A stretch of DNA of 64,000 bases from CAVSJA01 sp963728145 (lineage in GTDB: Bacteria > Bacteroidota > Bacteroidia > Chitinophagales > Chitinophagaceae): positions 186,001 to 250,000 of the forward strand of contig CAVSJA010000009.1 of NCBI GenBank assembly GCA_963728145.1, read 5' to 3'. Shown piece after piece: positions 34,936 through 44,345 of this stretch; position 1 is the first letter of the stretch; every line of letters starts with the position of its first letter. Made by a program: the position numbers and the translations under genes. Below the pieces are notes generated by a model. The model was not told where the DNA came from, ran no database searches, and was given only the letters and a program-made list of their open reading frames with translations.

Positions 34936-37629
34936 ATGAAAATCCCTAAATCGTTTTTTTCGGCCAGCATTTTCTTGGCCGGGCTAATCTCTGCATCATT
35001 AATCGCAAGGAATTCGCTTCAAAAAAATCATGAAGAAAGTAAGCAAGAAGAAGTCCTGACTGCTTTTGAGATGATGGGACTCTGGGGGCAGATGCGTGCC
35101 TATCCTAACGAACAAATTCCAGAAGGAAAATTCAACTCCGCTTTTAATAAAATGAAATCGGATGAAGAAAGAAAAAACAAAAACAATTCTGAGCGAATGG
35201 GTGTTGCGATGATTGCGGCCCAGACATCACCCTGGGTTCCTTTGGCACCAAAAAATTTCGCCGGAAGAATTCTTTCTCTGGCATTCCATCCAACAAACCA
35301 AAGTATCATTTGGGCTGGATCTGCCAGTGGCGGTTTATGGAAAACAACCAATGGCGGTACTGGTGCAGCTAATGGGATCAACTGGACCAGTGTACCGACA
35401 GGTTTTCCTGTCCTAGGCATCAGTTCTATCGCAGTTAATCCCTCTAATGCGAATGAACTTTATATTGGTACCGGCGAAATTTATAATGTTGGAGGAAATG
35501 GATTCCAGGGTCACAATGATCGCATCTTCCGGGGTTCATATGGAATTGGTATTCTTAAGACAACAAACGGAGGTACTACCTGGACAAAGGCACTTGATTT
35601 TTCTGCTTCAAGTCTTAAAGGCGTTGCAGATATCATCGTAAACCCGTTGAAGCCTTCAACAATTTTTGCTGCTACAACTGATGGCGTTTATCGCTCCCAT
35701 AATTCCGGCGCAAGCTGGTCTTTGATCCATTCCACCATTATGGCAATGGATATTTGTATGAAACCGGGAGATACCAGCACTCTATTTATTGGTGCAGGAA
35801 ATTTTACCTCTAATGGAAACGGTATCTATAAGAGTACGAATGCAGGAGCAGCTGTACCAACCTTTACTAAATTGACAAGCGGGCTTCCTACGAGTGTTTC
35901 CGGAATGATCCGTCTTCATATCAGCGCAAATAACGTAAACAAAGTTTATGCGAGCATTGGTAAGTCACCCGGAAGCTCAACATCAAATGGTTTGTATTCT
36001 TCAACAAATGGTGGAAGTTCATGGACAAAGGCAAGCAACACTGCATATATTAACAACCAGGGATGGTATGCACATGATGTAGTTGCCAGTCCCTCCAATG
36101 CAAATCAGATTTATGTATCAGAGATGGACATGTACAAATCAACAAGTGGTGGAGGAACTCTTACTAAGGTATCTGACTGGAGTTTGTGGAATTTCAATAA
36201 CACAACTGTTGGTACGCAGACTGAAGGAACAACCAACAAATATGTGCATGCGGATATCCATCACTTATATATTTCTCCATTTAGTAGTACCACGATTTTC
36301 GCGGTAACAGATGGTGGAGTTTTCAAATCAACCAATAGCGCGAGCTCATTTGTTTCATTGAATGGCGGACTGCAAACCGCACAGATCTATGCAAACATGG
36401 CGGCTTCAACTGTTGATCCAAACTTCATGATCTGCGGATTGCAGGACAATGCAACTTTCCTTTATCAAGGCAATCCGGGTTGCGTTCGCAAGATCGGTGG
36501 AGATGGATTCTCTGCAGCTATAACTCCGGGAAATGATAATATTTGTTTTGGTAGTCTTTATTACTTTACTATCTATAAATCTACCAACAAGGGATCAACA
36601 TTCAGCACCGTTAACAATAACTCCAGTGATGCAGAGAATGCTTGTTTCAGCGCGCCATTAGTGATGAGTAAGAGTAGTCCAACTACGATGTATGGTGGTA
36701 CGATCTACGTGAAAAAATCAACCAACCAGGGAAGTTCATGGAGCAATGCCAATGGAGGAGTTATTCTTAGCAATAGTTCCGCCCCTTTGCTTAAGATGGC
36801 GGTTAGTGATTATAATGTAAACAAAGTTTATGCATCAACTGTGCCAGGTGGCGGCGCCAGAAGTCGTTTGTTTAAGAGCACAAATGGAGCAACATCTTTC
36901 GCTGAAATCACCAGCACATTACCTGATCGTTACTATACAGACATTACTCTTGATCCAACAAATGACGATCGCGTATTGGTGACCTTATCAGGTTTCGGCA
37001 GCGGTCATATTTTTTATAGCGCCAATGGAGGTGCAAGCTGGACAGATATCAGCGGTAATCTTCCCGATGCACCACACAATACAGCAATCTTTGATCCGGC
37101 AAATCCGCAGACAATTGTTGTGGGTAATGATCTTGGCGTGTACTATACAACAGGTTTTGTGGATGGAAGCGTAGTACCTGAATGGTATCCTTATAATGAT
37201 GGTTTAACCGATGCCACCATGGTAATGGACCTCGTCGTTGCATCAAACAACAAGCTTCGGCTGGGAACACATGGAAAAGGACTTTGGGAATGCGATATGC
37301 CGCTACCTACTGAGTTGATTACGCAGGTTACCCGTGAATCACCAATAGAAAAAAGTAAATCGGCAAATATTCAGGTTATTAGTTCAGCGATCTATCCGAA
37401 TCCGGCTACAGGACCGATTACCATTTCACTGAACAATATTCCTCAAGCCGGAAAAGCAACGGTGAGAATTTATAACACAGCTGGAATCCTGCAAAACCAA
37501 TACACTTACCAATTGCAACAAGGATCAAATGTATTGCAGTCAAATACTAATTCATTGAGAAGAGGAACTTACCAGGTAGTTATCGAAACTGCTGGGAAGA
37601 AGATTGTGCAGAAGTTGATTAAGTTGTAA
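34936..37629 (+). CDS. Secreted BNR/VPS10-like propeller protein with T9SS sorting domain
   Basis: An 897-residue protein. A signal segment (FFSASIFLAGLISASLIA) is followed by a charged 60-residue linker, then BNR-type repeats (TTNGGTTWTKAL, HNSGASWSLIH, STNGGSSWTKAS, TNQGSSWSNANGG, SANGGASWTDIS) consistent with a GH74/sortilin-like double propeller. The region AGRILSLAFHPTNQSIIWAGSAS opens the first blade. The last 80 residues (SSAIYPNPATGPITISL, VRIYNTAGI, GTYQVVI) are a T9SS type A domain. Similar in build to the protein at 23254 but not closely related by eye. Exported; function unknown. Confidence 0.83.
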   Translation: MKIPKSFFSASIFLAGLISASLIARNSLQKNHEESKQEEVLTAFEMMGLWGQMRAYPNEQIPEGKFNSAFNKMKSDEERKNKNNSERMGVAMIAAQTSPWVPLAPKNFAGRILSLAFHPTNQSIIWAGSASGGLWKTTNGGTGAANGINWTSVPTGFPVLGISSIAVNPSNANELYIGTGEIYNVGGNGFQGHNDRIFRGSYGIGILKTTNGGTTWTKALDFSASSLKGVADIIVNPLKPSTIFAATTDGVYRSHNSGASWSLIHSTIMAMDICMKPGDTSTLFIGAGNFTSNGNGIYKSTNAGAAVPTFTKLTSGLPTSVSGMIRLHISANNVNKVYASIGKSPGSSTSNGLYSSTNGGSSWTKASNTAYINNQGWYAHDVVASPSNANQIYVSEMDMYKSTSGGGTLTKVSDWSLWNFNNTTVGTQTEGTTNKYVHADIHHLYISPFSSTTIFAVTDGGVFKSTNSASSFVSLNGGLQTAQIYANMAASTVDPNFMICGLQDNATFLYQGNPGCVRKIGGDGFSAAITPGNDNICFGSLYYFTIYKSTNKGSTFSTVNNNSSDAENACFSAPLVMSKSSPTTMYGGTIYVKKSTNQGSSWSNANGGVILSNSSAPLLKMAVSDYNVNKVYASTVPGGGARSRLFKSTNGATSFAEITSTLPDRYYTDITLDPTNDDRVLVTLSGFGSGHIFYSANGGASWTDISGNLPDAPHNTAIFDPANPQTIVVGNDLGVYYTTGFVDGSVVPEWYPYNDGLTDATMVMDLVVASNNKLRLGTHGKGLWECDMPLPTELITQVTRESPIEKSKSANIQVISSAIYPNPATGPITISLNNIPQAGKATVRIYNTAGILQNQYTYQLQQGSNVLQSNTNSLRRGTYQVVIETAGKKIVQKLIKL

Positions 37630-37654
37630 GATCAACAGACGTAAGAATTAAATT

Positions 37655-37734
37655 AAAACCGTCTCTCCGTGACTCCATGGTTGTCATCCCCGCGAAAGCG
37701 GGAACCTACCACGGAGGCACGGAGAGACGGTTTT
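37655..37734. terminator. Long composite hairpin, bidirectional terminator
   Basis: Outer arms 37655-37682 and 37707-37734 pair over about 28 bases with two mismatches, starting AAAACCGTCTCTCCGTG and ending GACGGTTTT. A nested hairpin CCCGC/GCGGG lies inside. It is placed between the convergent genes ending at 37629 and 37736; T-runs flank on both strands. Confidence 0.75.
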
Positions 37735-37735
37735 T

Positions 37736-38191
37736 TTAATTATGATGCTCCATTTTCAATTCTTCTTTCAATTCTTCCTCTGACACATCATCTCCCACAT
37801 GCGTCGCAATATACCAGTGATTTCCAAAAGGATCTGTGATATGAGATTCCCTATCACCGTAAAACTGTTCCTTGGGTTCTATCTTTCCGATCCCTCCCGC
37901 TTTGATGGCTTTCTGATAAATAGAGTCAACATCCGGAACATAGAGGTGAAGTGCCGTTTGTATTGCGGGAAACTCTGGAGATGCATCCGAAAGTTCAATT
38001 AATGAATCCCCGATTTTCAGTAATGCGTGCATTATTCTTCTTTTATCCGGAGCTTCATATCTTCCAAGCTCTTCTGCATCAAAAGCATTCTTTAGAAAAT
38101 CAATAAATCTGTCGGCTCCTTCAACTGTTATGTAAGGTGTGACACTACTGAAACCTTTTGGTTTGTAATTGCTCGATCTTTCCATAGTCAT
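37736..38191 (-). CDS. VOC/glyoxalase-family protein (PhnB-like), intact copy
   Basis: A 151-residue single-chain vicinal-oxygen-chelate protein: VTPYITVEGADRFIDFLKNAFDAEE, MHALLKIGDSLIELSDA, LHLYVPDVDSIYQKAIKAGG and FYGDRESHITDPFGNHWYIATH are typical of PhnB/DUF1428-like YycE proteins. The start may be the second Met (38185), as only that one is conserved in the other copy. The substrate is unknown for this subfamily. A close paralogue with a frameshift lies at 41279-41720, and the two share their upstream sequence. Confidence 0.87.
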   Translation of the reverse strand: MTMERSSNYKPKGFSSVTPYITVEGADRFIDFLKNAFDAEELGRYEAPDKRRIMHALLKIGDSLIELSDASPEFPAIQTALHLYVPDVDSIYQKAIKAGGIGKIEPKEQFYGDRESHITDPFGNHWYIATHVGDDVSEEELKEELKMEHHN

Positions 38192-38362
38192 AGTTTTGTA
38201 AGGTTTACAATTGTTGAGAAGGGTATTAAAGTTAAAGAGAAATAAGTCCGCTTGAATAAAATTATTGTTTCTATGAGTCGTCTAACCAGATGTATCTTTG
38301 CCTGGCATGTCCATGAAATTTGAAATAATACCTGTACCGATCTCAATACAAACGTGCTACGC

Positions 38363-39103
38363 ATGGATAATACCGATCTCAAGTTTGAAAAGATTAATTA
38401 CGTATTCCCATTAGTATTTGTGAAAGGAACAGATGGCGGCAAATTCATTTTTGGAGAAGGAAATGCTGTTCGTGAAATAAGCATTGAGGATTTTTTCATT
38501 TCAAGATTTACTGTTACCCAACAACTCTTTGAGCACATCATTGGTCTTAATCCCTCCAATAAAAAAGGAAATAATATCCCCGTAGAATGCCTTTCATTTG
38601 ATGACCTTGTTATGAAAAATGGCTTCTTAGAAAAAATTAATTCATACTTAGTTAAGGAAGAAATTGCTAAGCAATTTCAAAATGTTTCATTGATGCAATT
38701 TCGATTGCCTTCAGAGGCAGAATGGGAGTATGCCGCAAAAGGAGGAATCCATTGGGAAGACCGTTTTATTTATAGCGGAAGCAACAATATTGATGAGGTT
38801 GCCTGGTATAAAGACAATAGTTTGGACGAAAGCGAGCCAGTGGGACAAAAGAAACCAAATCAATTGGGAATTTATGACATGAGTGGAAATATTTGGGAGT
38901 GGTGCGAGGATTATTATCATGTGGATACGAACAAAATACCCAAAGATGGGAGCCCATGCCTCGAAAAAAGTGATGAGCGTGTACTTCGTGGCGGATGTTT
39001 TCACAATTGGGCTATTCATTGCACTTCAACCAAGCGGTATCAAATCAATCCTGATTATAAGGATCCCTGCATTGGCTTTCGAATCGTACTGACTTTTACT
39101 TAG
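38363..39103 (+). CDS. SUMF1/formylglycine-generating-enzyme-fold protein
   Basis: 246 residues from the ATG at 38363. The fold is shown by PLVFVKGTDGGKFIFG, VTQQLFEHIIGLNPS, FRLPSEAEWEYAAKGG, NQLGIYDMSGNIWEWCEDYY, RVLRGGCFHNW and CIGFRIVLT. True formylglycine-generating enzymes need a pair of C-terminal active-site cysteines; the arrangement here does not clearly match, so this is probably one of the many non-FGE members (ligand-binding or ergothioneine/gliding-type). No signal peptide, unlike the gliding lipoproteins. No operon partner. Confidence 0.85.
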   Translation: MDNTDLKFEKINYVFPLVFVKGTDGGKFIFGEGNAVREISIEDFFISRFTVTQQLFEHIIGLNPSNKKGNNIPVECLSFDDLVMKNGFLEKINSYLVKEEIAKQFQNVSLMQFRLPSEAEWEYAAKGGIHWEDRFIYSGSNNIDEVAWYKDNSLDESEPVGQKKPNQLGIYDMSGNIWEWCEDYYHVDTNKIPKDGSPCLEKSDERVLRGGCFHNWAIHCTSTKRYQINPDYKDPCIGFRIVLTFT

Positions 39104-39122
39104 CCCATACAACGAAACAATA

Positions 39123-40964
39123 TTATCTCAACTCCAGCCATCCTCTCCTCAGAATCTGCTGACGTTGGTTAATTACCGGCAATTCCTCAATCTTCACAAC
39201 TGCCCCCTGGTAACCCGAAACAGTAACCGGGATCCTTTTCGTAGTTGAATTTTTAACCACTTCGATTACTACCTTGTCACCAATCTGTAATTTTCTGATC
39301 ATTCCAAAAAACTCCTGTGCACTTTTTACTACTGTATCATTAATTGATCGGATCACATCACCCGTATGCAAGCCTGCCTTTGCCCAGACTCCATTGGGAT
39401 CGTTTGTACCAAAACGCAGAACGGACTCATTTTCGTTTTGATATGCATACACACGCATATCAGGTATTGGCTTTCCTTCGGCATTCTTAACATCAGCCCA
39501 TGATAGTTCCATTTTCATTCCGATCAATGCGAGGTACTTCTTGAAATCAATTTCTTTATTACCCCGAACATGATCTTCGAAGAAGTGATGAAAATCACGG
39601 CCGCTCACCTCTTTCAAAACCTGCTCAATGTCATAGCTGGTAAATCCCCGTTCTCCTGAAAACTTTTCCAACATTCTTCGCATTGCATCGTCCATACTTT
39701 TTCTCCCATTTGTTGCATCTCTTATGATAAGGTCGAAAATTGTCCCCAGCAATTCACCCTGCAGATGTGAACTGCCCGAGTAGTCTCCCAACATTCCTTC
39801 AGGTCCATAGGCAGCGACACTGTTTTTCTCAGGAGAAATTTTATTATTACCGGGACTTGAATAGTATCGACGAATCAATGCTTCGAGGTGTTCGATACGT
39901 GTAGAATCTTCAACTGGCAGGCCTGCACGTCTTAATAAAAGATCTGCATAAAACATCGTAAGGCCTTCGCTGAACCAGAGACCTTTTGACAATTGCTGTT
40001 TGCGATAACTCACATCAACATATTCGACCGGATGAATGCGCATTAAATTCCAGCTATGAAAGTATTCGTGTGCAAGTTCGCCCATGAAGTCAGTCATGTC
40101 TTTTGCCAGCTGTGAACTTTGAGCACCGAGCGTAACCGAATTAAGATGTTCGAGGCCACCGTATGAGCCGTCCTGGATCTGAAAAATATATTCGCGGTAA
40201 GGTAAGCGGCCGAACAATGCAGCCGCCTGCCGCACTAATTTTTCTATGTTGGATACAAAGAGAGATTCATCAAACGGGGTTGCATTAGACAAAGGGTAAT
40301 AATAAACGCTGTGCGGAATGGCGTCAACATAAAACTTCCAATTTTTAATTACTCCCGCGAGAATAGGTGCATCGATCAATGCAAAAGCTGTTGAAGCAAA
40401 GAATATATTTGGATCCGAGGTAGGCATTAAGCCTGTACTGATCTTCCAGTTCGCGGGCAATTCTAACTTCACGTGCGATGGAGCAAGTTCATGTCCGATT
40501 ATGTACATGAATGAATGAGGTCCACCGAATAATATACCAGTTGAATTAAGAAATGGACGCCAGGCACCACGGAAGTTTCCGGGTGGAGGCAGTTGTACCC
40601 GGTATTTTAATAGGGCCTCATTTCCGGAACTCGTAATATTCCAAAGCGCACTGTCTTTCCTTACAATTTTCCCAATACCATTCTTACCAGTAACTGTAAA
40701 ATCCTGTACAAATCTCCAGTAGCGATCATCGTACTCAGGATGAGCAACCATTCCCAGATGAAAGGCGTCTGAAATATTCCTGATGTGCATTTCAACATAG
40801 AAAGAACTTAGGTCGTTGGTGTCTACTTTCAGGACATAATTAATAACAGGTTGATTGGCTGAGTACCTAATCTCCGCTGCCTCTCTGAAATTTCGAAATG
40901 CATTCTGCGCTATATTTCGTTGAATCGTGATGGTAAGGATAAGAAATATGGTAAGTTGTTTCAT
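39123..40964 (-). CDS. M61-family (glycyl aminopeptidase-like) metallopeptidase with PDZ domain
   Basis: 613 residues from the ATG at 40962-40964, opening the signal peptide MKQLTIFLILTITIQ. An N-terminal beta domain (to about 200) precedes the gluzincin core: HEYFHSWNLMRI gives HExxH, and WFSEGLTMFYADLLL provides the third zinc ligand Glu. A helical domain follows, and residues about 500-590 form a PDZ domain (GVWAKAGLHTGDVIRSIND). The family cleaves N-terminal Gly or Ala residues. Likely periplasmic. Length fits the family. Confidence 0.92.
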   Translation of the reverse strand: MKQLTIFLILTITIQRNIAQNAFRNFREAAEIRYSANQPVINYVLKVDTNDLSSFYVEMHIRNISDAFHLGMVAHPEYDDRYWRFVQDFTVTGKNGIGKIVRKDSALWNITSSGNEALLKYRVQLPPPGNFRGAWRPFLNSTGILFGGPHSFMYIIGHELAPSHVKLELPANWKISTGLMPTSDPNIFFASTAFALIDAPILAGVIKNWKFYVDAIPHSVYYYPLSNATPFDESLFVSNIEKLVRQAAALFGRLPYREYIFQIQDGSYGGLEHLNSVTLGAQSSQLAKDMTDFMGELAHEYFHSWNLMRIHPVEYVDVSYRKQQLSKGLWFSEGLTMFYADLLLRRAGLPVEDSTRIEHLEALIRRYYSSPGNNKISPEKNSVAAYGPEGMLGDYSGSSHLQGELLGTIFDLIIRDATNGRKSMDDAMRRMLEKFSGERGFTSYDIEQVLKEVSGRDFHHFFEDHVRGNKEIDFKKYLALIGMKMELSWADVKNAEGKPIPDMRVYAYQNENESVLRFGTNDPNGVWAKAGLHTGDVIRSINDTVVKSAQEFFGMIRKLQIGDKVVIEVVKNSTTKRIPVTVSGYQGAVVKIEELPVINQRQQILRRGWLELR

Positions 40965-41227
40965 GATTTTTGCATCTTGGAACAAAGCTAAGATGGGGAA
41001 GCAGAGAGTAATAACTATTTACACCAAGTGTGAGGTGGTCTTGATGAATAACAAAAAGTTACAGGGATTTGTCAGCGCAAAACCTCTTCTACGCAACATC
41101 ATTAGTTGGTAGGGGATCCAAGCCTGCCCCCGCGTCCCAGCGGGGGCTTGGTTACATCTCGTCGCAAGTTTCCTGAGGCTGCACCGCGGGGATGACGTTC
41201 TTGAGGGTGGGACTTGCAGAGCAAATA

Positions 41228-41254
41228 AAAGGCTGTTCACGATGAACAGCCTTT
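41228..41254 (-). terminator. Rho-independent terminator
   Basis: Perfect 12-base arms AAAGGCTGTTCA (41228-41239) and TGAACAGCCTTT (41243-41254) with a 3-base loop, followed on the minus strand by TTTTATTTG. It lies 25 bases after the stop of the frameshifted VOC gene. A second GC-rich hairpin (GCCCCCGC/GCGGGGGC) lies at about 41125-41147. Confidence 0.75.
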
Positions 41255-41278
41255 CTCTTATCTATTTAGTTGATGATC

Positions 41279-41720
41279 TCAATTGCTTGCCGGCTCATGC
41301 GTCTTTAATTCTTCTTCCGTTATATCCTTAATATGAGTGGCAAGATACCAGTTGTTACCACAGGGATCTTTTATGAAAGATTCCCGATCACCATAAAACT
41401 GGTCTTTGGGTTCACTCTTTCCAATTCCGCCAGCTTTGATCGCTTTTTCATAAACAGCATCTACATCGGGCACATAGAAATGAAGAGCGGCCGGCATCGG
41501 AGGAAATTCCGCTGATCCATCAGAACATTCTATAAAAGTATCTTCGATCTTTATGACTGCGTGCATGATCTTATCGCTATCGGGTGGCTGATATCGATGA
41601 AGTTCTTCTGCGCCAAACGCTTTCTTAACGAACTCTATGAATTTTGCAGCGCCATCTACTGTAATGTAAGGTGTGATGCTATTGAAGCCTTCAGGCTTGT
41701 AGTTGTTCGTCTTTTCCCAT
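41279..41720 (-). pseudogene. VOC/glyoxalase-family paralogue with frameshift at codon 2
   Basis: The frame equivalent to the intact copy at 37736 is open from about 41713 down to 41279 (NNYKPEGFNSITPYITVDG, FYGDRESFIKDPCGNNWYLATH, ending EPASN). The conserved ATG at 41718-41720 is followed by GGGAAAAG, where the intact copy has GGAAAG: one extra G puts the start codon out of frame, giving a stop after nine codons. Translation could only begin at an internal site such as the Met at 41566, losing the first beta-alpha unit. Upstream AAACCTTACAAAAC is shared with the intact copy, indicating duplication of the promoter too. Sequencing error is not excluded. Confidence 0.75.
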
Positions 41721-41823
41721 AGTCAAAGTTTTGTAAGGTTTTTAAAGGAGCTAAGGTAAAACGAAATCAAACCAGCGCGAGGTTATATTTTTGTGATGCG
41801 GGGAAAATCTAAAAAGCCAACAA

Positions 41824-42909
41824 TTACCTTTCTCTAAACAGCTTCGGAAATTTCTTGTCCTTTGACAGATCCAATTCCAACATCGTTTTACCATTATCAG
41901 TTATTACTCCCACTGTAAATGCACCGTACGACAATATATCATCTTCAATTGCCTTTCCATTGATAAATTCCGCAGGTTTATAGGTGAATACTGAAGGGTT
42001 AAATGAATCATGGACATAAAATATCACGTCGGAGTTTAATGGCGGATTGCCTTGAGTACTTTCAACGGTAAGTATTACTCTGTAGAAATTTGGTAGGTGG
42101 GATTCTTTTACCTCAGCACTCAACCTTCGACCGTTTACCTCGAATCTTCCACCAAATCTTTCCTTTTGCGGGTCTTCAGGATGTTTGACCGCCGGCAATG
42201 CCGGCATTACCGGAATTTCTATTACTTCATCCAACGGGCCTGGAGGTCCAACTATTGGGCCCTTGGTTGTAATCTGTTCAAGTTTATCTTTAGTAATCTC
42301 AGCATGCACTTTGGCAATTTCCTCTGTCTGGCTTTGCTGGCTATTCATTTCGCGAAATACTTTCTCTTTTTTCAATTCTTGATTTTCAGTTTTCACTTTA
42401 CTCATTTCACCTGACTTCACCACATTACTAATAAGCATATTGATAAAACGAAAACCGGCAGCGCCCGCCAAAATGCAATAGGCGGCCCATAAGAAATAAT
42501 GTTTACCAGCACCTGCACCATCAGTGGCGCTTTGATTTGTTTTTGCAGCATTTAACTCAGCAGTTTTTTTGGATCTTACTGTATCGACCCGAACAAGTTT
42601 TTTTGTTGCCGAGTCAATCCGGGAGTTTACGAAAATGGTGTCTGGCTTAGCATTTCTATTTGCCGAATCAGCTCCGGTAATTGAGGTCTGCCAATCCCAA
42701 CCAAAATGGACTCTCTCCATCAGCTTGCTTTGTGCCAATTCCAGAAATATTGGGACGACCAAAGTAGCGCCAAGACCAAGAATGATGCACTTGAACATCT
42801 TATCTAAAAACTTTCCCGGCTCAGGATTATTCAGTGGTAAATAATAGTTGATGATTCCGCCGCATACACCGGCAATAAGCATGATGGTAAACATTATCCA
42901 AAATGACAT
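41824..42909 (-). CDS. Three-TM membrane protein with C-terminal prokaryotic YEATS-like domain
   Basis: A 361-residue protein. Membrane helices: about 3-22 (FWIMFTIMLIAGVCGGIINY), 37-57 (CIILGLGATLVVPIFLEL) and 135-157 (FLWAAYCILAGAAGFRFI). A coiled-coil-like charged linker follows (165-215, Glu/Lys rich). The last about 100 residues (FYRVILTVESTQ, DVIFYVHDSFNP, GAFTVGVITDNGKTMLELDL) have the Ig-like pattern of the prokaryotic YEATS (pYEATS) domain. Comparative-genomics work has described three-TM regions associated with pYEATS in biological-conflict systems (family knowledge); the assignment here is by eye. No toxin or signalling partner is adjacent. Confidence 0.65.
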   Translation of the reverse strand: MSFWIMFTIMLIAGVCGGIINYYLPLNNPEPGKFLDKMFKCIILGLGATLVVPIFLELAQSKLMERVHFGWDWQTSITGADSANRNAKPDTIFVNSRIDSATKKLVRVDTVRSKKTAELNAAKTNQSATDGAGAGKHYFLWAAYCILAGAAGFRFINMLISNVVKSGEMSKVKTENQELKKEKVFREMNSQQSQTEEIAKVHAEITKDKLEQITTKGPIVGPPGPLDEVIEIPVMPALPAVKHPEDPQKERFGGRFEVNGRRLSAEVKESHLPNFYRVILTVESTQGNPPLNSDVIFYVHDSFNPSVFTYKPAEFINGKAIEDDILSYGAFTVGVITDNGKTMLELDLSKDKKFPKLFRER

Positions 42910-43330
42910 AGCTGTGCTTTTAAATAATGAGATAATAAAGATTAGCTACCAGAGACTCCAATACCCGTTCTACCATCTAAACAGGTATGAATATTTATTT
43001 AGCATTCATAGTAAGTGACCGATCAATCGCAATTTTAACGGGTCCAGAAGATACTTGTTTTGCAAATGGCGGAGTGAGTGTTATCACGGGTGGGTGGGCA
43101 CGAATGTAACATTTTTTGTGTTCGGCTTCTACTATTCCTTCCTTGATTCATTTGTTTGTCGGATTATCTTCCGCACGGGAAACAATAGTATTTCGGAGAA
43201 TCTTGTTTACAACTTTTCAAACCTGGGAGTAGCGGAGGAAGTGAAAGTTTTGGATTATCTGATGGTTCAGAATAAACAATGTATATACAACACATAAAAA
43301 GCCGTTCTTTCGCACGGTTCAAACAAACTG
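42910..43330. other. Intergenic gap, no gene seen
   Basis: One 80-codon open frame on the plus strand (43055-43297) has an aromatic-rich, non-protein-like composition and no sensible start context. I see no tRNA or strong hairpin. Confidence 0.45.
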
Positions 43331-44116
43331 CTATGCAGGATTCTGCTTGAAAATGGTAGAAAGAAGCTTGTATAATTCCGGGTGTTTTTGTTCCAATAGC
43401 TCAGGACGTTCAAAAAAATATTCCGACACAACTGCGAAAAATTCCGCTTTATTCGTGGCGCCATAAATATTGATGCCTGATTTGCCAGCCATCATTTTGT
43501 TCATTTCCTTTTCCATTAGTTGAAGCCAGGGCAGAATATACTTTCTGTCCATAAAAAATTCCGGTATTCCATCCACAGTCCCATCTGTTTTATCCATCAG
43601 GTGCACGAACTCATGAATCGCGGTATTGCTTTTACTTGTCTTGTTTATAAAGGCTTGTCTTAATTCATGGCGCGATATGATCATAACATTATTGTATGCC
43701 CCATCACCCACCATACCAAGAATACTACGGTCACTACCTGTTTGTTTGAAATCATGGTTAAAAGAGTCGGGATATAACAGTACTTCATTAAGGTTGCAGT
43801 ATTCCCAGTCAGCAAAACCAAATATTGGGATGATGGCGCTGGCTGCGATATACACCTTGTCTTCTGGCTCTACTTCTGTTTTCACACCGGTAATACGTGT
43901 AGTAGACAGGAAATGCATGAGTCGCTTTTCGAATTGAATTTTACTATCTGCATTGAGAGCCTGGTAGAATGCTACGTCCTTTTCAAGAATCGTTTTGTAT
44001 TCATCAGGGATAGGTGGAACGACAACTGACTTTTTTCTGGATCTAATTTTAATGGCGGCCGCGAATAGGAGTACCAGCAGAGCCACACAAAACAATAGTA
44101 ACAGGACGATTTTCAT
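43331..44116 (-). CDS. mtfA: MtfA-like M90 zinc peptidase
   Basis: A 261-residue protein with an N-terminal membrane anchor (VLLLLFCVALLVLLFAAAI). The zinc site is TAIHEFVHLMDKTDGTVDG near residue 165 with a downstream Glu in NKAEFFAVVSEYFFERP; other MtfA blocks are IAASAIIPIFGF and RHELRQAF. In E. coli, MtfA is a cytosolic aminopeptidase that binds the Mlc repressor and tunes glucose uptake; Bacteroidota homologues are usually membrane-anchored and their role is not established. Monocistronic. Confidence 0.88.
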   Translation of the reverse strand: MKIVLLLLFCVALLVLLFAAAIKIRSRKKSVVVPPIPDEYKTILEKDVAFYQALNADSKIQFEKRLMHFLSTTRITGVKTEVEPEDKVYIAASAIIPIFGFADWEYCNLNEVLLYPDSFNHDFKQTGSDRSILGMVGDGAYNNVMIISRHELRQAFINKTSKSNTAIHEFVHLMDKTDGTVDGIPEFFMDRKYILPWLQLMEKEMNKMMAGKSGINIYGATNKAEFFAVVSEYFFERPELLEQKHPELYKLLSTIFKQNPA

Positions 44117-44345
44117 ATGTTACGTATCGAGACAATGTCTCGGAGCAAGTTTTGCCAAAGCTACATTGCAAGATTGATGAATTGATAATGATTATTCAGT
44201 TCTTTAGTTGGCTTGCTGCTTGAGTTTGCACGGTTGACATGACCCGACGCATATTACACAGATCAGCCCTGGATGGCTAAGCAGTGTAAAGAAGACATCC
44301 CTGACCCGAATTTTTCGTATTTTGAATTTGTAAAACATTTTTGTC

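Noticed and set aside
43055..43297. 80-codon plus-strand frame in the gap before the MtfA-like gene
   Set aside because: Aromatic-rich composition, no start context and no family resemblance; treated as chance.
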